Shown one piece after another: positions 12,227 to 24,399 of a stretch of DNA of 64,000 nucleotides. This stretch comes from Schistocephalus solidus. Its lineage: Eukaryota > Platyhelminthes > Cestoda > Diphyllobothriidea > Diphyllobothriidae. Within the stretch, counting starts at the first letter, position 1; each line of letters begins with the position of its first letter. A model generated the notes under the pieces. The model made no database searches and was not told where the DNA came from. It saw nothing but the letters and a program-made list of their open reading frames with translations. The position numbers and the translations under genes were made by a program. The stretch is taken from positions 91,001 through 155,000 of the forward strand of contig WEDG01003472.1 in assembly GCA_017591395.1 (NCBI GenBank), in the 5' to 3' direction.

Positions 12227-12298
12227 CCCACTGAGGAGCCGAACCCCTCGTTGCTGTGTCACACAGCAGCAGAAACATCGGCGAAACACGTGTCTGGG
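12227..12298 (+). ncRNA. hammerhead ribozyme motif, last unit of the 354-bp array
   Basis: CCCA 12227-12230, CTGAGGA 12231-12237, GCCGA/TCGGC stem II with perfect inner GCTGTG/CACAGC hairpin, GAAA 12283-12286, ACACGTGT, C 12294, TGGG 12295-12298. All core and stem elements are intact. Confidence 0.85.
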
Positions 12299-12336
12299 CT
12301 TTTAGCTAGTATCTATGTCGGAAGTACGGTATGACG

Positions 12337-12341
<5 letters not shown>

Positions 12342-12396
<55 letters not shown>
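12342..12396. repeat. (TA)n microsatellite
   Basis: Pure TA run joining the truncated last satellite unit to an HHR-SINE. Confidence 0.95.
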
Positions 12397-12400
<4 letters not shown>

Positions 12401-12407
12401 ATAATTC

Positions 12408-12585
12408 GGAACCGACAAAGACAAGGGAGACCGGAATGGCCATTTCTGGCTTATTAGCCGTCATCAGCCAGTCATTCCCAATCCCAAGTGTTGAACACCG
12501 GGGATTCGAACCCACAAACTTTGGTATTTGAGTCGAACGCTCTACCATTGAGCCACGGGCTCGTTGCTTTGTCGGTTGCGATCGG

Positions 12586-12587
<2 letters not shown>
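12408..12587 (-). mobile_element. HHR-SINE with tRNA-like head
   Basis: On the minus strand the element begins with a tRNA-like region (about 12562-12489). It has an A-box-like GGCTCAATGGTAGAGCG and a B box GGTTCGAATCC at tRNA-like spacing, followed by ACTTGGGATTGGG, an intact hammerhead core and the CTTGTCTTTGTCGG tail. (TA)n tracts flank it on both sides. The tRNA-like part is inferred to be an internal RNA polymerase III promoter. It is not a functional tRNA gene, because no complete acceptor stem is seen. Confidence 0.85.
12429..12473 (-). ncRNA. hammerhead ribozyme motif in HHR-SINE
   Basis: Same arrangement as 23-67: GACTGG, CTGATGA, GGCT/AGCC stem II, GAAA, TGGCCAT, T, CCGGTC. No core change is seen. 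Confidence 0.8.

Positions 12588-12639
<52 letters not shown>
12588..12639. repeat. (TA)n microsatellite
   Basis: Pure TA run between two HHR-SINE copies in opposite orientation. Confidence 0.95.
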
Positions 12640-12642
<3 letters not shown>

Positions 12643-12835
12643 TGCTAATGGACCAGAAATGACCATTCCAACCTCCCTTGTCCTTGTCGGTACTCCATCA
12701 TATATGTGCATATATCAACAGGACGCCGGTTCAATCCTCGGGTGGTGCATCAACTGAGGTTGGGTATGGCTGGCTGGCTGATGACGGACAATAAGCCAGA
12801 AATGACAATTCCAGTCTCTGTTGTCTTTGCCTGTA
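12640..12835 (+). mobile_element. two partial HHR-SINE copies
   Basis: 12640-12700 is a tail-only piece (GCTAATGGACCAGAAATGACC and the CCTTGTCCTTGTCGG end), truncated by the TA run. 12725-12835 has a B-box-like GGTTCAATCC and a tail with CTGATGA and GAAA. Stem II (GGAC/AGCC) and stem III (TGACAA) no longer pair, so its ribozyme is decayed. Confidence 0.7.
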
Positions 12836-13835
12836 AGAAAAGTCTGCTTATAAATGTTATGCATGCACCATCGACAGAAACCGAGTTTTAATTTTGAACC
12901 TTAGCTGTTACATTGCTAATTAGAGTTACCAAGATGGAGCCATAACAACCTGTAGCATGTTCCCAAACAGGTTTTTTCCGACAAACTACAGAGAACACAG
13001 GCAGAGAGAGAGAGAGCGCCAGCTGGTGGAATCGAACCGAAAGTTAACAGCCTAGTGAGACAGTTTGTTGCAACGAGCCAAAAGGAGGCCGAATAGCTGT
13101 CTTCCACGCAAAGAGATAATTTCGTGGCCCGTCAGTGAGCAGATATAAATGTGCCATGAGGCGAGATAGAGCTTGCAGAAAAAAGTTGACAGACACCTAC
13201 CACGCTGCCCCGCTCCTTAGATACATCAAAGACACCGAGACTCGTGCAATGATGAGAAGTACTGACATCACTTCTCAGGTAGTGGCTCATTCGAGGGACC
13301 CAGCCACAACTTCGGGGGTGGAGAGGCCGACATTGTTGTGATATGTTACAAGTGTGTGAGCCCTCCGGCCTGCAGTTAACCAAAAACCGCCATGACCTGC
13401 CCCCTCCATATTTAGCTATAAGACTTTGTTCAGAGTAATTGGCCACGCGGGGAGCGCGCGAACAGCGAGCCAAATTGGTGGACACTTATTATGCTTATAC
13501 TCAACTCAGGTGATGAACTTGCGACAACAAACGACTAAGTTACGGACAAACAAACAGTCCCCACACAATGTATTACCTCCACTGATGAACATCAGTTTGA
13601 TGGATCTGGGAACCGTTTACGTTGTGCTCATGCTTGGGTTACTCATATAAACCAAGGTCCAGGACTATGAATGAAAGCAGCATAAGTCTGAAACAGCACC
13701 GTATAATGTCACCCGCATCTTTGCCAACACGCCATGAGATATATATCTCTCATGTTGGCATCGCATTCACGGACCAGGTTATCGGATATGATCGTCCCGT
13801 ACTACCTTGGTATAGACGTAAGGGTCTGAGAACAT
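12836..13835. other. non-coding, possible tRNA-like fragment
   Basis: No credible gene. About 13005-13040 has a (GA)n run and, on the minus strand, a B-box-like GGTTCGATTCC. No matching A box was found. Confidence 0.4.
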
Positions 13836-13912
13836 GACATTTGGGTAAGATGGCTGATGAAGCTAATAGTCCAGAACTTGCCACCCCAGTCACCCTTATC
13901 TTCGTTGATACT
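13836..13912 (+). mobile_element. decayed HHR-SINE tail
   Basis: GGCTGATGAAGCTAATAGTCC and the CCCAGTCACCCTTATC end are recognisable. Stem II and stem III pairing is lost. Confidence 0.55.
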
Positions 13913-14177
13913 CCCCCTCTGCACATAAAGGCATCTACCTGGGTTCTTTTTGATTTCAGCCGATTGCCCTGGCGATCGGCATTACCTCAGATTCCTCGCT
14001 GGCGGTCTCGTTCTTCTCTTGACACAGAAGGACCGGCCGCATTTTCATGCCAATTGCGCAATTTCGGTCCACTTAAAACGATGCGCTTCTATCCGCGTGG
14101 TTTGTTCTCCTCCTCCCAGATGCTCAGTGTCATCCGTTTACTCAAGCGCAAATGACAGTGCAGTCTTAATTAGAGCT

Positions 14178-14262
14178 ACCATCCTCCCCCCTCCTCCTCC
14201 TCCTCCCCCCTCCTCCTCCCCCTCTTGCTCCCCTCCTCCTCCTCCTCCGTCTCCTTCCTCTC
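14178..14262. repeat. (TCC)n-rich low-complexity tract
   Basis: Imperfect CTC/CCT run. The apparent proline- or arginine-rich frames across it are compositional. Confidence 0.85.
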
Positions 14263-15074
14263 ACAGGCGCAGTAATCGTCGGCGTGCCTCGTGCGGCTTG
14301 CATCAACGCCCCATTTAAATGCAAATTTAATTTTACGGCGACACGATACCATCTGAATCCAAGCCCACGCGCGCACATTACCATGAAAGGCAGATCGAGT
14401 GTCTCTGTGTATGTGTGCGCAATACGCAGCAGCAGAGTAGACAACATCAGAAACCTCCTGCCGCCCGACTAGTACAGCCAAAGTTTTGAAGGTAGACCCC
14501 AAGTAGACCAAGGGTCCGATGCAGTAATTAGAACTCTACATACCCCGGTTTCCAGGGTATTAGGTAGTTCCGGTGTTAAATGCTTCAGGCTTTCCCACAC
14601 AAGCCATCTGATGAGGCCTCTCAAAAGCCAAGCCATACTTATTTTAAATTCGAGAGAAGCCGAGTTGGACACAAAAGTCAGTTCAACCAGAGGCTGGCGG
14701 AATCGACAGTAAAACAAGTCAAAGTTGGAATCTGTTCCACGTGCGTACTGTCAGAGGGTTGAATGGAATCAGCCCACACACACACAGGTACACGTGGAAT
14801 GGTTGGTTATTCTGTCACTGAATTTAACTGCGGAAGTTAGCGAATGTCAGAACCACTTGGTTGATCAGTAATGACAACAGAATACGTCCGATTAAAGCAG
14901 GTACATCCTATCCCGTTATCGAGCGATTGTTTCTGATGTTCGCCATCTGCTGCGGAGGCATATCCATCCGTCCGGCCCTCCATCTGTCAGCTCGAGGCCG
15001 TCATACGGTAGATTTGCTAGCTCATGACCATCTATTGAATTTCTGAAAGGTGCGTTTATTTCGAGAAGATTACG
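14263..15074. other. non-coding, nothing recognised
   Basis: Mixed-composition sequence with only short frames that lack domain signal. Confidence 0.45.
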
Positions 15075-15485
15075 TAAGTTATCATGCAGCATAATCCCAG
15101 GATACTTCAAGCACTTAAATGTGCCGGCTTTTGCAAGGGCTTCTTTTAGACCGCCACCATAAAAGGTAGTTACTTCAGTAGTATGATTTCCCTCTTGATT
15201 TTCTATGCCCTTTTATACTTAAATATATTTTATAAAAATAGTGCATAAAAAACTCTTTCTTGTACTTATTGGGTAGAAAATGACGCATTTTTAACATATG
15301 ATACTCGAAGTAAGAGCATCTGGCGGGGTAAAGAACTTTCTAAATTGTCGAATAATGCTGAAACATTGAAATAAATCCTACTACTTAGGCAGTCCTTTTT
15401 TACAGGCAGTCAGAAAGAACTTCGTTCAAAAGTCGTCATCCGGGCATGACTGAAATATGTTGGGATTATACCCTAGTGAAGTACT
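15075..15485. mobile_element. foldback/MITE-like element
   Basis: The left part (about 15078-15155) and right part (about 15405-15480) are diverged inverted copies of one arm: an ATTATGC...GATAC/TATTTCA block followed by a GCCGGCTTTTG-type block. The A+T-rich centre (15190-15340) resembles 43640-43790. The same arm occurs near 980-1040, 5558-5620, 32680-32760, 43500-43580 and 47085-47118. No coding capacity is seen. Exact ends and target duplications could not be fixed. Confidence 0.55.
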
Positions 15486-15844
15486 TTTGTAGAAATTTCA
15501 GAATTTCCGTTGACAGTTCATGAGATGGGACACATACTGTGTATAACTCCCAAACTGAGAAGATTTTAGATATGATCACACATGAACAAGTTTCAAATGT
15601 GGTAAACATCAGCTCAGATCGCCTATGTTGCCGTTAGTCAGCCCCATTTGAAACCCAGGCCGGTGAGACCTACACCTCCGGGATAGGATCAGGCTCAAAC
15701 TACGCGAACCGTTCTATCCCTTGAACCGGGTGTCCTCTTAGTTTGGGATTTGAATGTTATTGGCTGATCAGTGTGAATCTAACAGCAACTGCTATTCCAG
15801 TCTAAGTACTGCCGGCAACTGTTCGTCACTACTATGTTTCATTA

Positions 15845-16275
15845 GGCCAGTTCGACCATCGATTTCGATGATGACCACCGTATGCCCCGCAGCATGGTGG
15901 TGCAGGGACGGTAACTTGCGCATGGGTTAATTTTAAGTGATATTAGACTTGCGCTGCAGCTACCACACACTCTCTCTCTCTCGCTCTTCCCTCAGCCGTC
16001 TGTGAGTCGATAAGACCGGAAGTGGGGCCGAACGCAGGTGGCTGGTGCGACCGGAAAATCCTCGGACCGATCCCACCTGAGTCAGATCCCACGGAATGGG
16101 AGTGCCAAAAATGTCAGGATTGGTTGGTGTGGCGTGAGCCTGCACATACTCGTGCCACCACGCCACCCCCTTATGTTCGGCATTTGTCATGGGAGCTCAA
16201 CCCGAATAACGCCTGCCATGCCCTGATGTGGCCCTCACATTGGTCCAGTGCATCCACCATGTGGTCCGCATAGAG
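15845..16275 (+). repeat. dispersed repeat C
   Basis: GTTCGACC, a perfect CGTCGA/TCGACG-type hairpin, GATGACCACCGTATGC, a CT-rich stretch, GGAATGGGAGTGCCAAAA, and the CATTTGTCATGGGAGC and GTCCAGTGCATCCACCA blocks are shared with the other C copies. Confidence 0.65.
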
Positions 16276-16730
16276 GGCACTTTTTGTTGTACCAATAATT
16301 TCGAACACTCTAGACCGCGTCATGGCGGTATAACAGAGTGCTTTGTGGTCCATCCTGTCTTCTGAACAACTCGGTGCACCGCACTTCCTCGGTACTCCGA
16401 AGCCACCAGGCTTGAATATGCACGTGCTAACAAACGGAGGATCAATGCTGGATCACAGAATCAACGCAGTCTTCTTGCTTTAACCGAAATCGTGAGGCAG
16501 TTTAGTCATTGGTAGTTTCAAACGACTCCGTTATACCATGGAGTCCTGACCGATTTTTCAAATACGAAATTGCTGCCTTTTAATTTCCTTAGAAGGTAAT
16601 CGCTTACTTGGAGTAAATCAACCTATTTGAAGGTTTACATGCGTGTACTGAAATGTAACCATCAAATAAACTGATTTAATCCAAGTTAGCGATTAATTTC
16701 TGAGGAAATTAAAAAGCAGAAATTATTAAA
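16276..16730. other. non-coding with a local inverted repeat
   Basis: TTTAATTTCCTTAGAAGGTAATCGCTTACTTGG near 16579 and its imperfect reverse complement near 16680-16715 form an inverted pair about 70 bp apart. No gene is seen. Confidence 0.45.
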
Positions 16731-16734
16731 CTGG

Positions 16735-16850
16735 CGTGATAGCACGCAGGAAATGCTGGGGGACCCACCGGTGAGCCGGACCCCTCGTAGCTGTGTTAAA
16801 CAGCAACAGAATACCGGTGAACCACGTGCATGGGCTTTTAACTCGTACCC
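16735..16850 (+). repeat. diverged relic of the 354-bp satellite
   Basis: Matches the satellite around its ribozyme (AATGCTGGGGGACCCACC, GAGCCGGACCCCTCGT, ACCGGTGAACCACG, CATGGGCTTTTAACT). The core is broken: CCGGTGA replaces CTGAGGA and GAACC replaces GAAAC. Confidence 0.7.
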
Positions 16851-17184
16851 GTTCTGCACCTGTGATCACTAAATTCCAAATTACCTAGTTTGGGTCTCTG
16901 GTATAGTAATGAGCCGCTATAATGTTTCTATTCACCCTCTCAATTTTTTTCATATATGGGACGTGGAGTTCGCTGAGAAGCCATCAAACTTCTTTCATAG
17001 TCAATTTTTATACAATCACCCCCTTACCACCGCAAGTTTGCATGATAATTAGAAGCGAATCTCCCCATTTTAACTCTGGGACAATTTTACCCTAGGAAAA
17101 ATTAATTGAAAATTCCAAAAACGGAGTTAATAGTACTGAATAATTTACCTCAGCTAGTAGTCAAAAGCTCACACATGCAGTAGA

Positions 17185-17245
17185 TGCGTTATGCAGCGGG
17201 AGAAAATCGGCGAAACAGGCATGTCTGGGCTTTCAAGGTGTCAAG
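17185..17245 (+). repeat. 3' half of a satellite-type hammerhead
   Basis: ATCGGCGAAAC, a possible ACA/TGT stem III, C and TGGGCTTT match the 3' half of the satellite ribozyme. The 5' half with CTGAGGA is missing. Confidence 0.6.
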
Positions 17246-18235
17246 GTGGTAAATCATTCAGTATTTTTATAATACTGACTGTCCGGCGACAGCTTTTGAA
17301 TATTGTGTGCTTATTCGGTCGCAGGTGATGAATTTCAGTGTACATTTAAACTCTTACAGCGAGCAGGAAAGCTAGGTTCCAATGGAGTTGATCCATGTTC
17401 ACGCATTAAATTCCAAGGCGAGTAAAAGAGCAGCAGTTAGAAGTTCCTAGCATTGACGACAGTGTTTGTATACTACGATGCGTGAGGAGGTATTACTAAA
17501 GGCAATTTCCACGCCGGAAAACAGAATCTCAGTTTCTGGGATATCTAACATCTTCAGTCAGACATACGTCAACCCCAGGCTGAGAATTGAAATTTAAGCT
17601 TCAATTAATTTTAACACAGGCACCTGAATCACGACTTCGACTTGAGATCACGTCAGCTTTTTTGCTAACTTAGTAAAACATTATCTAGGGTCTTCTATGT
17701 AGTCATAATCGTAGTAGTTACCAACGTCCGATATTTAGTGTACTGGTGATACTTGAAGCTACTTAATGTTCAGTGGTATAATATTTTACTTGCTAGGAAC
17801 TTGTGGAGAAAGTTATCTTGTCAAAATATATTGGAAAAAATAGACGGATTGTTTATCTTGAAAGTTACACATTATAATTTATCTTGGATGCACTACTAAC
17901 AACCATATCCAGAATAAATTCCAGCATCCTATTATCGAAGAGCATCTCGTAACTTTAGAAAAACCGAACAAGCTGATAAAAACGCAACAAAATACTTCTA
18001 AAGAAAGTATGAGAACGAGATTATTCGTAATCAATCTGAATAACTAAAAGAATAAAAAGCATGAGGATTAAAGACCTTGCCTTAGCTTGTTCTTGTGGAA
18101 ACTTTCGATTCCAACGGATACCATCGGCAGGGTATTAGGCCATTGAGAAGATTAAAACGCGTTACCTCTTCTATAAGAAATCAAGACCGCTAATACAAGC
18201 GAAAATAAGGGTCCCAGGAAGTAGTTAAGAAGAAG
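17246..18235. other. non-coding, nothing recognised
   Basis: A+T-rich sequence without credible frames or repeats. Confidence 0.45.
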
Positions 18236-18268
18236 TAGACGAGATCTCTGGGACAAGAACTTTATTCA

Positions 18269-18309
18269 CCTGACGTTTCGGAATTCACACTCGAACCCAT
18301 CGTCAGAGA
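18269..18309 (-). ncRNA. hammerhead-like motif, PLE type
   Basis: Minus strand: TCT, CTGACGA (18306-18300), stem II GGTTC/GAA(TT)CC with a bulge, GAAA (18279-18276), CGT, nucleotide 17 C (18272), then AGG. The triplet is GUC. ACGU is a 4-nt self-complementary stem III. Stem I is only three visible pairs including one G-U. Confidence 0.6.
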
Positions 18310-18339
18310 AAGCATGGGATACGGTTGATGCTTATGTTG

Positions 18340-18379
18340 TCTCTGATGAGGAGTTCGGGCATGAAACTGAAACGTCAGG
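18340..18379 (+). ncRNA. hammerhead-like motif, PLE type
   Basis: TCT (18340-18342), CTGATGA (18343-18349), stem II AGTTC/GAA(A)CT with one bulged A, GAAA (18369-18372), CGT, C (18376), AGG (18377-18379). It has the same organisation as its inverted partner. Confidence 0.6.
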
Positions 18380-18623
18380 CGAATAACGTTGTTGTCCCAG
18401 AAATAACGTCTATTTTTCGAAGTCAAAACTGTTCATTAGAGTGGGGGCAGCTGAAGTTGCAATTCTTTCATCGAATGCGTAGTTGCTCTTAAATTCTGAT
18501 AGGTGTCGTAAAGTTAGTGAAGCCTTTTTAGTTTACGTGGCTTCAGATGAATCACGCCAAGATTGCTGCAACAGTTTTCAGTCTCCCCCCCCACTTGTCC
18601 TCCGTTTTGCCTACTTTTCCCTT

Positions 18624-20340
<1,717 letters not shown>

Positions 20341-21045
20341 ACTGGACAGCCGTCCAGTTACTCTGGCCCGAGAACACACACACACCAAATGTCTTTCTCG
20401 GCGCCTCCCCTTCACTCTCTGGTCTGCTGTGAGGGCTACTGATGCTAATTGACTTTCATTGTGTCAATTAATTAACTATGTAGGGGGCATGTGGGGGCCG
20501 GGGTGGCAGCAACACAGTTGGCAGGACGGGGTGAGGCGGGGGTGTGGTGTTAGCAGCACACTAGTCGTCATGCCAGCTCAGTAGCGCAGGTGCAACTGCT
20601 GCTGCTGCTGCTACTGCTGTCACTGTCCTCTCCCCCTCCCCTCCCCTCCCAACTGCCCGCCTCCCCCCACGGCACATGCCGACGCCGGGGGGAGAGGGCA
20701 ACACGAGTGGTCATACGTTGCAGGTGAGCGCGCACGCGCGCATACCCGCGTGCGATAGAGAGAGACAGAGGTGGCGAGGACGGAACGGGAGGTCGCTGCT
20801 ATGGTAATAAGCAAACAATTAGGCAGTCTTAATTAGACCGGATAGAGAACACACACACACAGACAGAAGCTGATGGGGGGAAGGCGGGGAGGGAGGGTTT
20901 TCCCTCCCTCCCTGGCACGTAATGAACGTCCAGCACACGCAAACGGTCAGGCTGGGAAAGAGTTTCTGATGTAGGTTGCGCTCCCTCAAAGTGTCTAAAC
21001 AGGACGCGAATCTCTGCTGCCCCACCAGCAACCAGTACTATAGAC
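20341..21045. other. G+C-rich simple-sequence region
   Basis: Contains (CA)n, a (CTG)n run at about 20597-20620, CCTCCCC runs, alternating CGCGCA and a GGGAGGG-rich stretch. The composition could fit a promoter or 5' UTR, but no supported coding exon is adjacent, so no function is assigned. Confidence 0.35.
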
Positions 21046-21049
21046 AAAA

Positions 21050-21230
21050 GAAAATCACCGACATTACAGGCTGGAACGGCCATTTCTGGCTCAATAGCCA
21101 CCATCAACCAGCCATACCCAACTTCAGGTCAGAGTGATTGGGAATTCGAACACGGACTCTTTGTTCATTGATGGGCAGAAAATGCAGCACTCTAACAATG
21201 AGCCATTGGGTCGCTGTCTTGCCGGCCACA
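21050..21230 (-). mobile_element. HHR-SINE, decayed core
   Basis: Minus-strand copy with an A-box-like CATTGTTAGAGTGC, a B-box-like GTTCGAATTCC and the tail. The ribozyme core reads TTGATGG instead of CTGATGA, so it should be inactive. Confidence 0.75.
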
Positions 21231-21960
21231 ATGTTGTATTATGGTTTTTAATCCGGGTTGGAACCCCGGGTTGCTTAGAGCTGGCTGACGGCAGCTAAGA
21301 CGTCTAGTGTTCTCACCTGAAAAGCGACCAAATTTACCGATCTAGGTTTGCCACTTGTAATGGCCCAAGCCCAAATAATGACAAAATTTACAGGAGAGGA
21401 CTATCGCCTCTTGGTATTCATTTACTAAAGGAAATTTCGGCCGGTCTATCAGCAATGCTACTGCAGCAGCAAAATACATTCAGAACACTTACATTCATGA
21501 GGATTCCAGCCCAGATGAAACTGCTGGCTAGAAAAATTAGTGAGCGTGCTGTGTTAGGTATTCAAAGGTCGTACGTAAATTGAAGTACCTTAATTCACCA
21601 TGTTCTTCTGCCCTCGGTACTCCCGATTATAACTTGATTAGTATCCTTGAAAACCCATCAGAAGACGTTTAATCTAAGATAATCTCTTATATCTCATCGA
21701 AACATTGGGAGTTTTATTGATCCGGCATCAGTGAACTCAATGAAGGTAAGAAGATGTTATGGAAGCTGTTGCCGAGGGTCAAAATCCCGATGTCTGGTGC
21801 CCTTACTCAAGGCCCACTGCCTCAAGGTCATGCAATAGCCTTGTCAGCGAGCACTTTTAGATTCGGACACGGGTACTTCTAAACAGTCGCGACGGCCCAC
21901 TCACCACTTTAACACACCATTCCTCGGCCACTAGACGCATCATTTGTCGGCATCTGCAAA
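21231..21960. other. non-coding, nothing recognised
   Basis: Only short frames and no repeat seen elsewhere in the window. Confidence 0.4.
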
Positions 21961-21964
21961 ACAC

Positions 21965-22345
21965 ATACACACGACAGTTCGACCGTCGTAGTCCGACGAT
22001 GTCCACCGTATGCTCCATGGGAAAGTGGAGCAGGGACGGTGACTTGCGCGTGATTTAGTTTAAAGTGATAGTAGACTTGCGCTGCACTACCGCACTCTCT
22101 CCTCCTCCCCCACCTGAGCCCTGTGTCAAGACAGAGTCAAGAAGACCGGAGGCAGGAGAGAACGCAGGTGGATGGCGCAGCCGGGTCCCCTAAGTCCTAG
22201 CCGTCCCTTGGCGTGCTACCACACCTCCATGTTCAGCATTTGTTATGGGAGCGCAACCCGAATAACGCATGCCGTGCCCTGATGTGGCCCCCGTGTTGGT
22301 TCAACGCATCTACCACGTGGCCCGTATAGGGGGCACACATACACA
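21965..22345 (+). repeat. dispersed repeat C
   Basis: GTTCGACCGTCG with the CGTCG/CGACG hairpin, GATGTCCACCGTATGCTCC, a CT-rich block, CAAGACAGAGTCAAGAAGACC, and the GTTATGGGAGCGCAACCC and TTCAACGCATCTACCACG blocks. Confidence 0.65.
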
Positions 22346-24395
22346 GCAAATGCTTGAAGTTCACTTGCGTTCCAACCTGATTAATGCCAAGGGCCGAGGT
22401 GCCCCAGTTGGGCATGGACGTGCTACGACTGTTTATGATAGATTCTATCGATTTCCCCTGAACCAATCCGAAGCTGGCCCTCCCCAAGCCCGGTGCATGC
22501 ATGCACCTTAGATCAACGATTTAGGAATGTCTCCGATTTAAGGTCTGTGCTAACTCAGAAGATACCTCCGTTTTAAAATAACGAATGACTGGCAAGCACT
22601 ATTTTTCAATAATTCGACTATAAGTTGTCCATTTATTATCGATAATTCCTGGAAAAATCAAAAATAAATACAAACAGGCATTTTTAGCTGACTCTCGCAC
22701 TACAAGTGACCGTTAAGATTCTAGATGATGAGAAGCATATCACAGAGGGCCAATTAAATGGAGTGCTCAACTGTCTTCCATTTAAAACAGCGCAGTTAAG
22801 GGAGTTGGCCAATCTACAATGAGTTCTGACACGTGCTATGCGTTCTAAATGAGGAGTTTACATAAAACTTTTGCTAGTTGAATCCGCACCCATGTCCACG
22901 GAATTTTTTCTTGGGGTGACACTTTTATAGTTACTCTGAGTAAATGACTGACAAGTGTTCCCATGCGCCTCCCATAAACGGCCTAGGAAGAAGGACTCTT
23001 GTAGACACGTGCGAGTTTCACTCCCTCGAGTGTCTCAGCAGTTAATACAGAGGACGATCCTGTTCGTAATTGAGCCGCTGAAACTTTTCCTGGACGTTAA
23101 AAACTGGGCAGCCAAGTAATAGTAACAACCGGAACTTGAAGTAAAGAGAGTCGTCTTTTAAAAGGCTTCCTAAAGTGTTACTTCAATCCATCGTTTTTTT
23201 ATTGACCCACCGGCACTGAGAGCAGATCTAGCCTAACACATGTAAAGTATGCCACAGTCGGTGCAGGGAAATGCCACCTACAAACTACCCCAACTCGCAT
23301 GAATTGAAGAATAATGGGAGAATGAGGTAACAGTAGGATAGGGAAATAAGAATCCTCCTTACCGGTAATGCGGATAAATATCCCAGTCTGAACAATTAAT
23401 CTAAATCCCGGCAGTGCCCGAATTTTATTTATCGTTTGAAACATCTGCCGTTGTAAGGACTCTGACAAAAAACAGTGCTACTTGGCCCAGGCCCAGCGGA
23501 TGAGATGTTATGTGTGTTCCATGCACCTTTAGAAACTTTGTTAAACAGTAGACAGATTTTCGTACTGCCTGATGTAGTTTTCTCAACGTCTCCAAACAGA
23601 ACTGTCCAAACGGAAGCTCCTTGACCCCATGTTTATGAGTCATTCTCCTGAGTTTGTTGAACGTAGTTTTATCGGTGTAAGCATTTAATTGTTCCACCGA
23701 AGGCGTCCTGTCAACTTCCGAGTGCGCTACTAACAGGAGAACTGAAAATACAAATAGTTGTCTTCGATTACCTACCGTTTACTTTTCGAAGTCATTTGCT
23801 CCGGTATGAATTTAGAACGGGCATAAGCAGACGAATTTACGGGTACACTCTCCAGTCCTTTTATTTTCACACACATTCATTCTTTTCATTGATAAAACTG
23901 TATGCACCGTAGAAAGACCTCGCTGTTTTTGCAGTAATAATATGTGTAAATTCAACTTCTGCGGATTACTTATTTGTTATCAGTATTGTGCAGGTACGGG
24001 TAACAGATGATACACTATCGAGGAATTTTTTGGTACAAGTAAATTCTGCTGGGTAAGCCCATTTAAAAGGTTAATTTTTGGAATAGTCAATTTAAAAATA
24101 AGTTGGTAAAATGTTCTCGCACCGCCGAAAACGGCCTAACCTCGTTCATAAATACCTTCCAAATGAAAATTACGAATAAAGATGTGTTTTGCATTCGTTG
24201 ATGAACGTTCACCGATCGTCAACGGAACTCACTCGTTCCGCTCTGACTTGATGTGTTTGATATGCGTGTATTTTCTAAAACCATGTCTGATTTTGTTAGC
24301 AGTTGATCTTGGTTTGTTCAGTGGGACTACCGTTTTACATAACCCATAAAATAGTTGCGCAAACATGAGGACAACAATTGAGGTAGTATTGAAGG
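22346..24395. other. non-coding, nothing recognised
   Basis: Two kilobases of A+T-leaning sequence. Minus-strand frames at 23199-23697 have no recognisable domain and no convincing splice context. About 24200-24265 shares CACCGATC...GGAACTCACTCGTTCCG with the variant SINE head. Confidence 0.4.
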
Positions 24396-24399
24396 GTTA

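Larger units (their letters stand above)
7247..12341 (+). repeat. 354-bp tandem satellite array carrying hammerhead ribozymes
   Basis: The landmark GAGGAGCCGAAC (GAGGAGCCGAAA in one unit) recurs at 7344, 7624, 7978, 8332, 8686, 9039, 9394, 9750, 10105, 10459, 10815, 11171, 11524, 11878 and 12233. Spacing is 353-356 bp, except the first unit, which lacks about 74 bp. Units are very similar, differing by single bases and 1-bp indels (GGCGAAAC versus GGCGAAAAC, TTTTAGC versus TTTTTAGC). Every unit from 7624 on has an HHR, running from 6 bp before to about 65 bp after its landmark. No unit encodes protein. The array ends within a unit at a (TA)n tract. Confidence 0.95.
18246..18410. repeat. inverted pair of PLE-type terminal sequences
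   Basis: 18246-18312 (minus) and 18338-18402 (plus) are imperfect reverse complements sharing CTGAYGA, GTTCG, GAAACGTCAGG, GAATAA and TTGTCCCAG. The same block occurs at 61206-61260, just after a PLE coding remnant, so this pair is probably made of PLE terminal-repeat fragments. Confidence 0.65.

Noticed and set aside
7247..12341. CRISPR array or protein-coding tandem repeat
   Set aside because: Units are directly adjacent 354-bp copies without spacers, and no frame stays open across units.
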